Below, in pieces: positions 5,270 to 5,378 of a stretch of DNA of 5,378 nucleotides; positions within the stretch are counted from its first letter, which is position 1, and each line of letters starts with the position of its first letter. The DNA lies in contig PWGY01000074.1 in assembly GCA_003554665.1 (NCBI GenBank), positions 1-5,378 on the forward strand, given 5' to 3'. The position numbers and the translations under genes were made by a program. The notes under the pieces were generated by a model. That model was given only the letters and a program-made list of their open reading frames with translations, was not told the origin of the DNA and made no database searches. The DNA comes from Bacteroidales bacterium. Lineage in GTDB: Bacteria > Bacteroidota > Bacteroidia > Bacteroidales > UBA7960.

Positions 5270-5378
5270 CTAATCCTTAAGGCAACGTACAGAGCGCCCA
5301 AGCGCACGGGAGTTGGCGTACATATGGGCACCAAGGCCGCCGAAGTACAGAGCCCGGGAATCGCTACCATCCAAGGTA
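5270..5378 (-). CDS. C-terminal end of a FISUMP-domain (Fibrobacter succinogenes major paralogous domain) protein, partial
   Basis: A frame enters from the right edge and stops with TAG at 5272-5270; the last 35 residues are visible. They read SRALYFGGLGAHMYANSRAL (7-26) followed by GRSVRCLKD at the end. This matches the usual close of FISUMP domains (TIGR02145), where an 'A-x-x-L-x-F' strand leads to an 'R-x-x-G-x-S-V-R-C-L/V' end and the Cys usually pairs with another in the domain. Such proteins are exported or surface-associated in Bacteroidota and are often multi-copy; their function is largely unknown. The gene runs toward the tRNA and ends at the hairpins at 5175-5230. The call rests on a short segment, but the ending motif is distinctive. 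Confidence 0.72.
   Translation of the reverse strand, partial: TLDGSDSRALYFGGLGAHMYANSRALGRSVRCLKD

Overview
The window comes from a member of the Bacteroidota, most likely Bacteroidales or Marinilabiliales-like. The evidence is the gene order (coaX, FadL-like outer membrane protein, TPR protein, lptC), promoters of the TTTG/TAnnTTTG type, a FISUMP-type gene end, and AT-rich leaders without clear Shine-Dalgarno sites. The placement is inferred from these features and no database search was made.

Layout. Positions 4636 down to 1 hold one tightly packed minus-strand operon. In order of transcription it carries type III pantothenate kinase (coaX, 4636-3569), a FadL/OmpP1-like outer membrane protein (3585-2308, overlapping coaX by 17 nt), a periplasmic TPR protein (2257-860), the LPS-export lipoprotein LptC (847-41), and the first ten codons of a gene that is probably a CNNM/CBS 'hemolysin' (32-1). 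A promoter with a good -7 box lies at 4715-4745. Back to back with it, a promoter at 4763-4792 drives a single tRNA-Phe(GAA) at 4809-4881, which ends in a perfect palindromic terminator. Positions 4923-5174 show no gene. From the right edge, the last 35 codons of a FISUMP-domain protein run in on the minus strand (5378-5270), followed by two hairpins, the second with a T-tract.

How the genes work together. CoaX makes phosphopantothenate for coenzyme A. LptC passes lipopolysaccharide from the LptB2FG transporter into the periplasmic bridge. The two genes between them encode exported envelope proteins of unknown job. The cluster therefore joins a CoA enzyme to outer-membrane biogenesis.

Most unusual points. 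coaX has no ATG, GTG or TTG where the family N-terminus begins; the conserved start falls on an ATT codon, with CTG two codons later. Choosing the first standard start (GTG at 4597) would cut off the DIGNT phosphate-binding motif. CoaX also carries two low-complexity insertions built on 7-residue and 14-residue repeats, and LptC in the same operon carries an acidic, proline-rich C-terminal tail with a recent 39-bp duplication. I found no CRISPR array, insertion sequence or phage gene, and no clearly new defence or mobile system.
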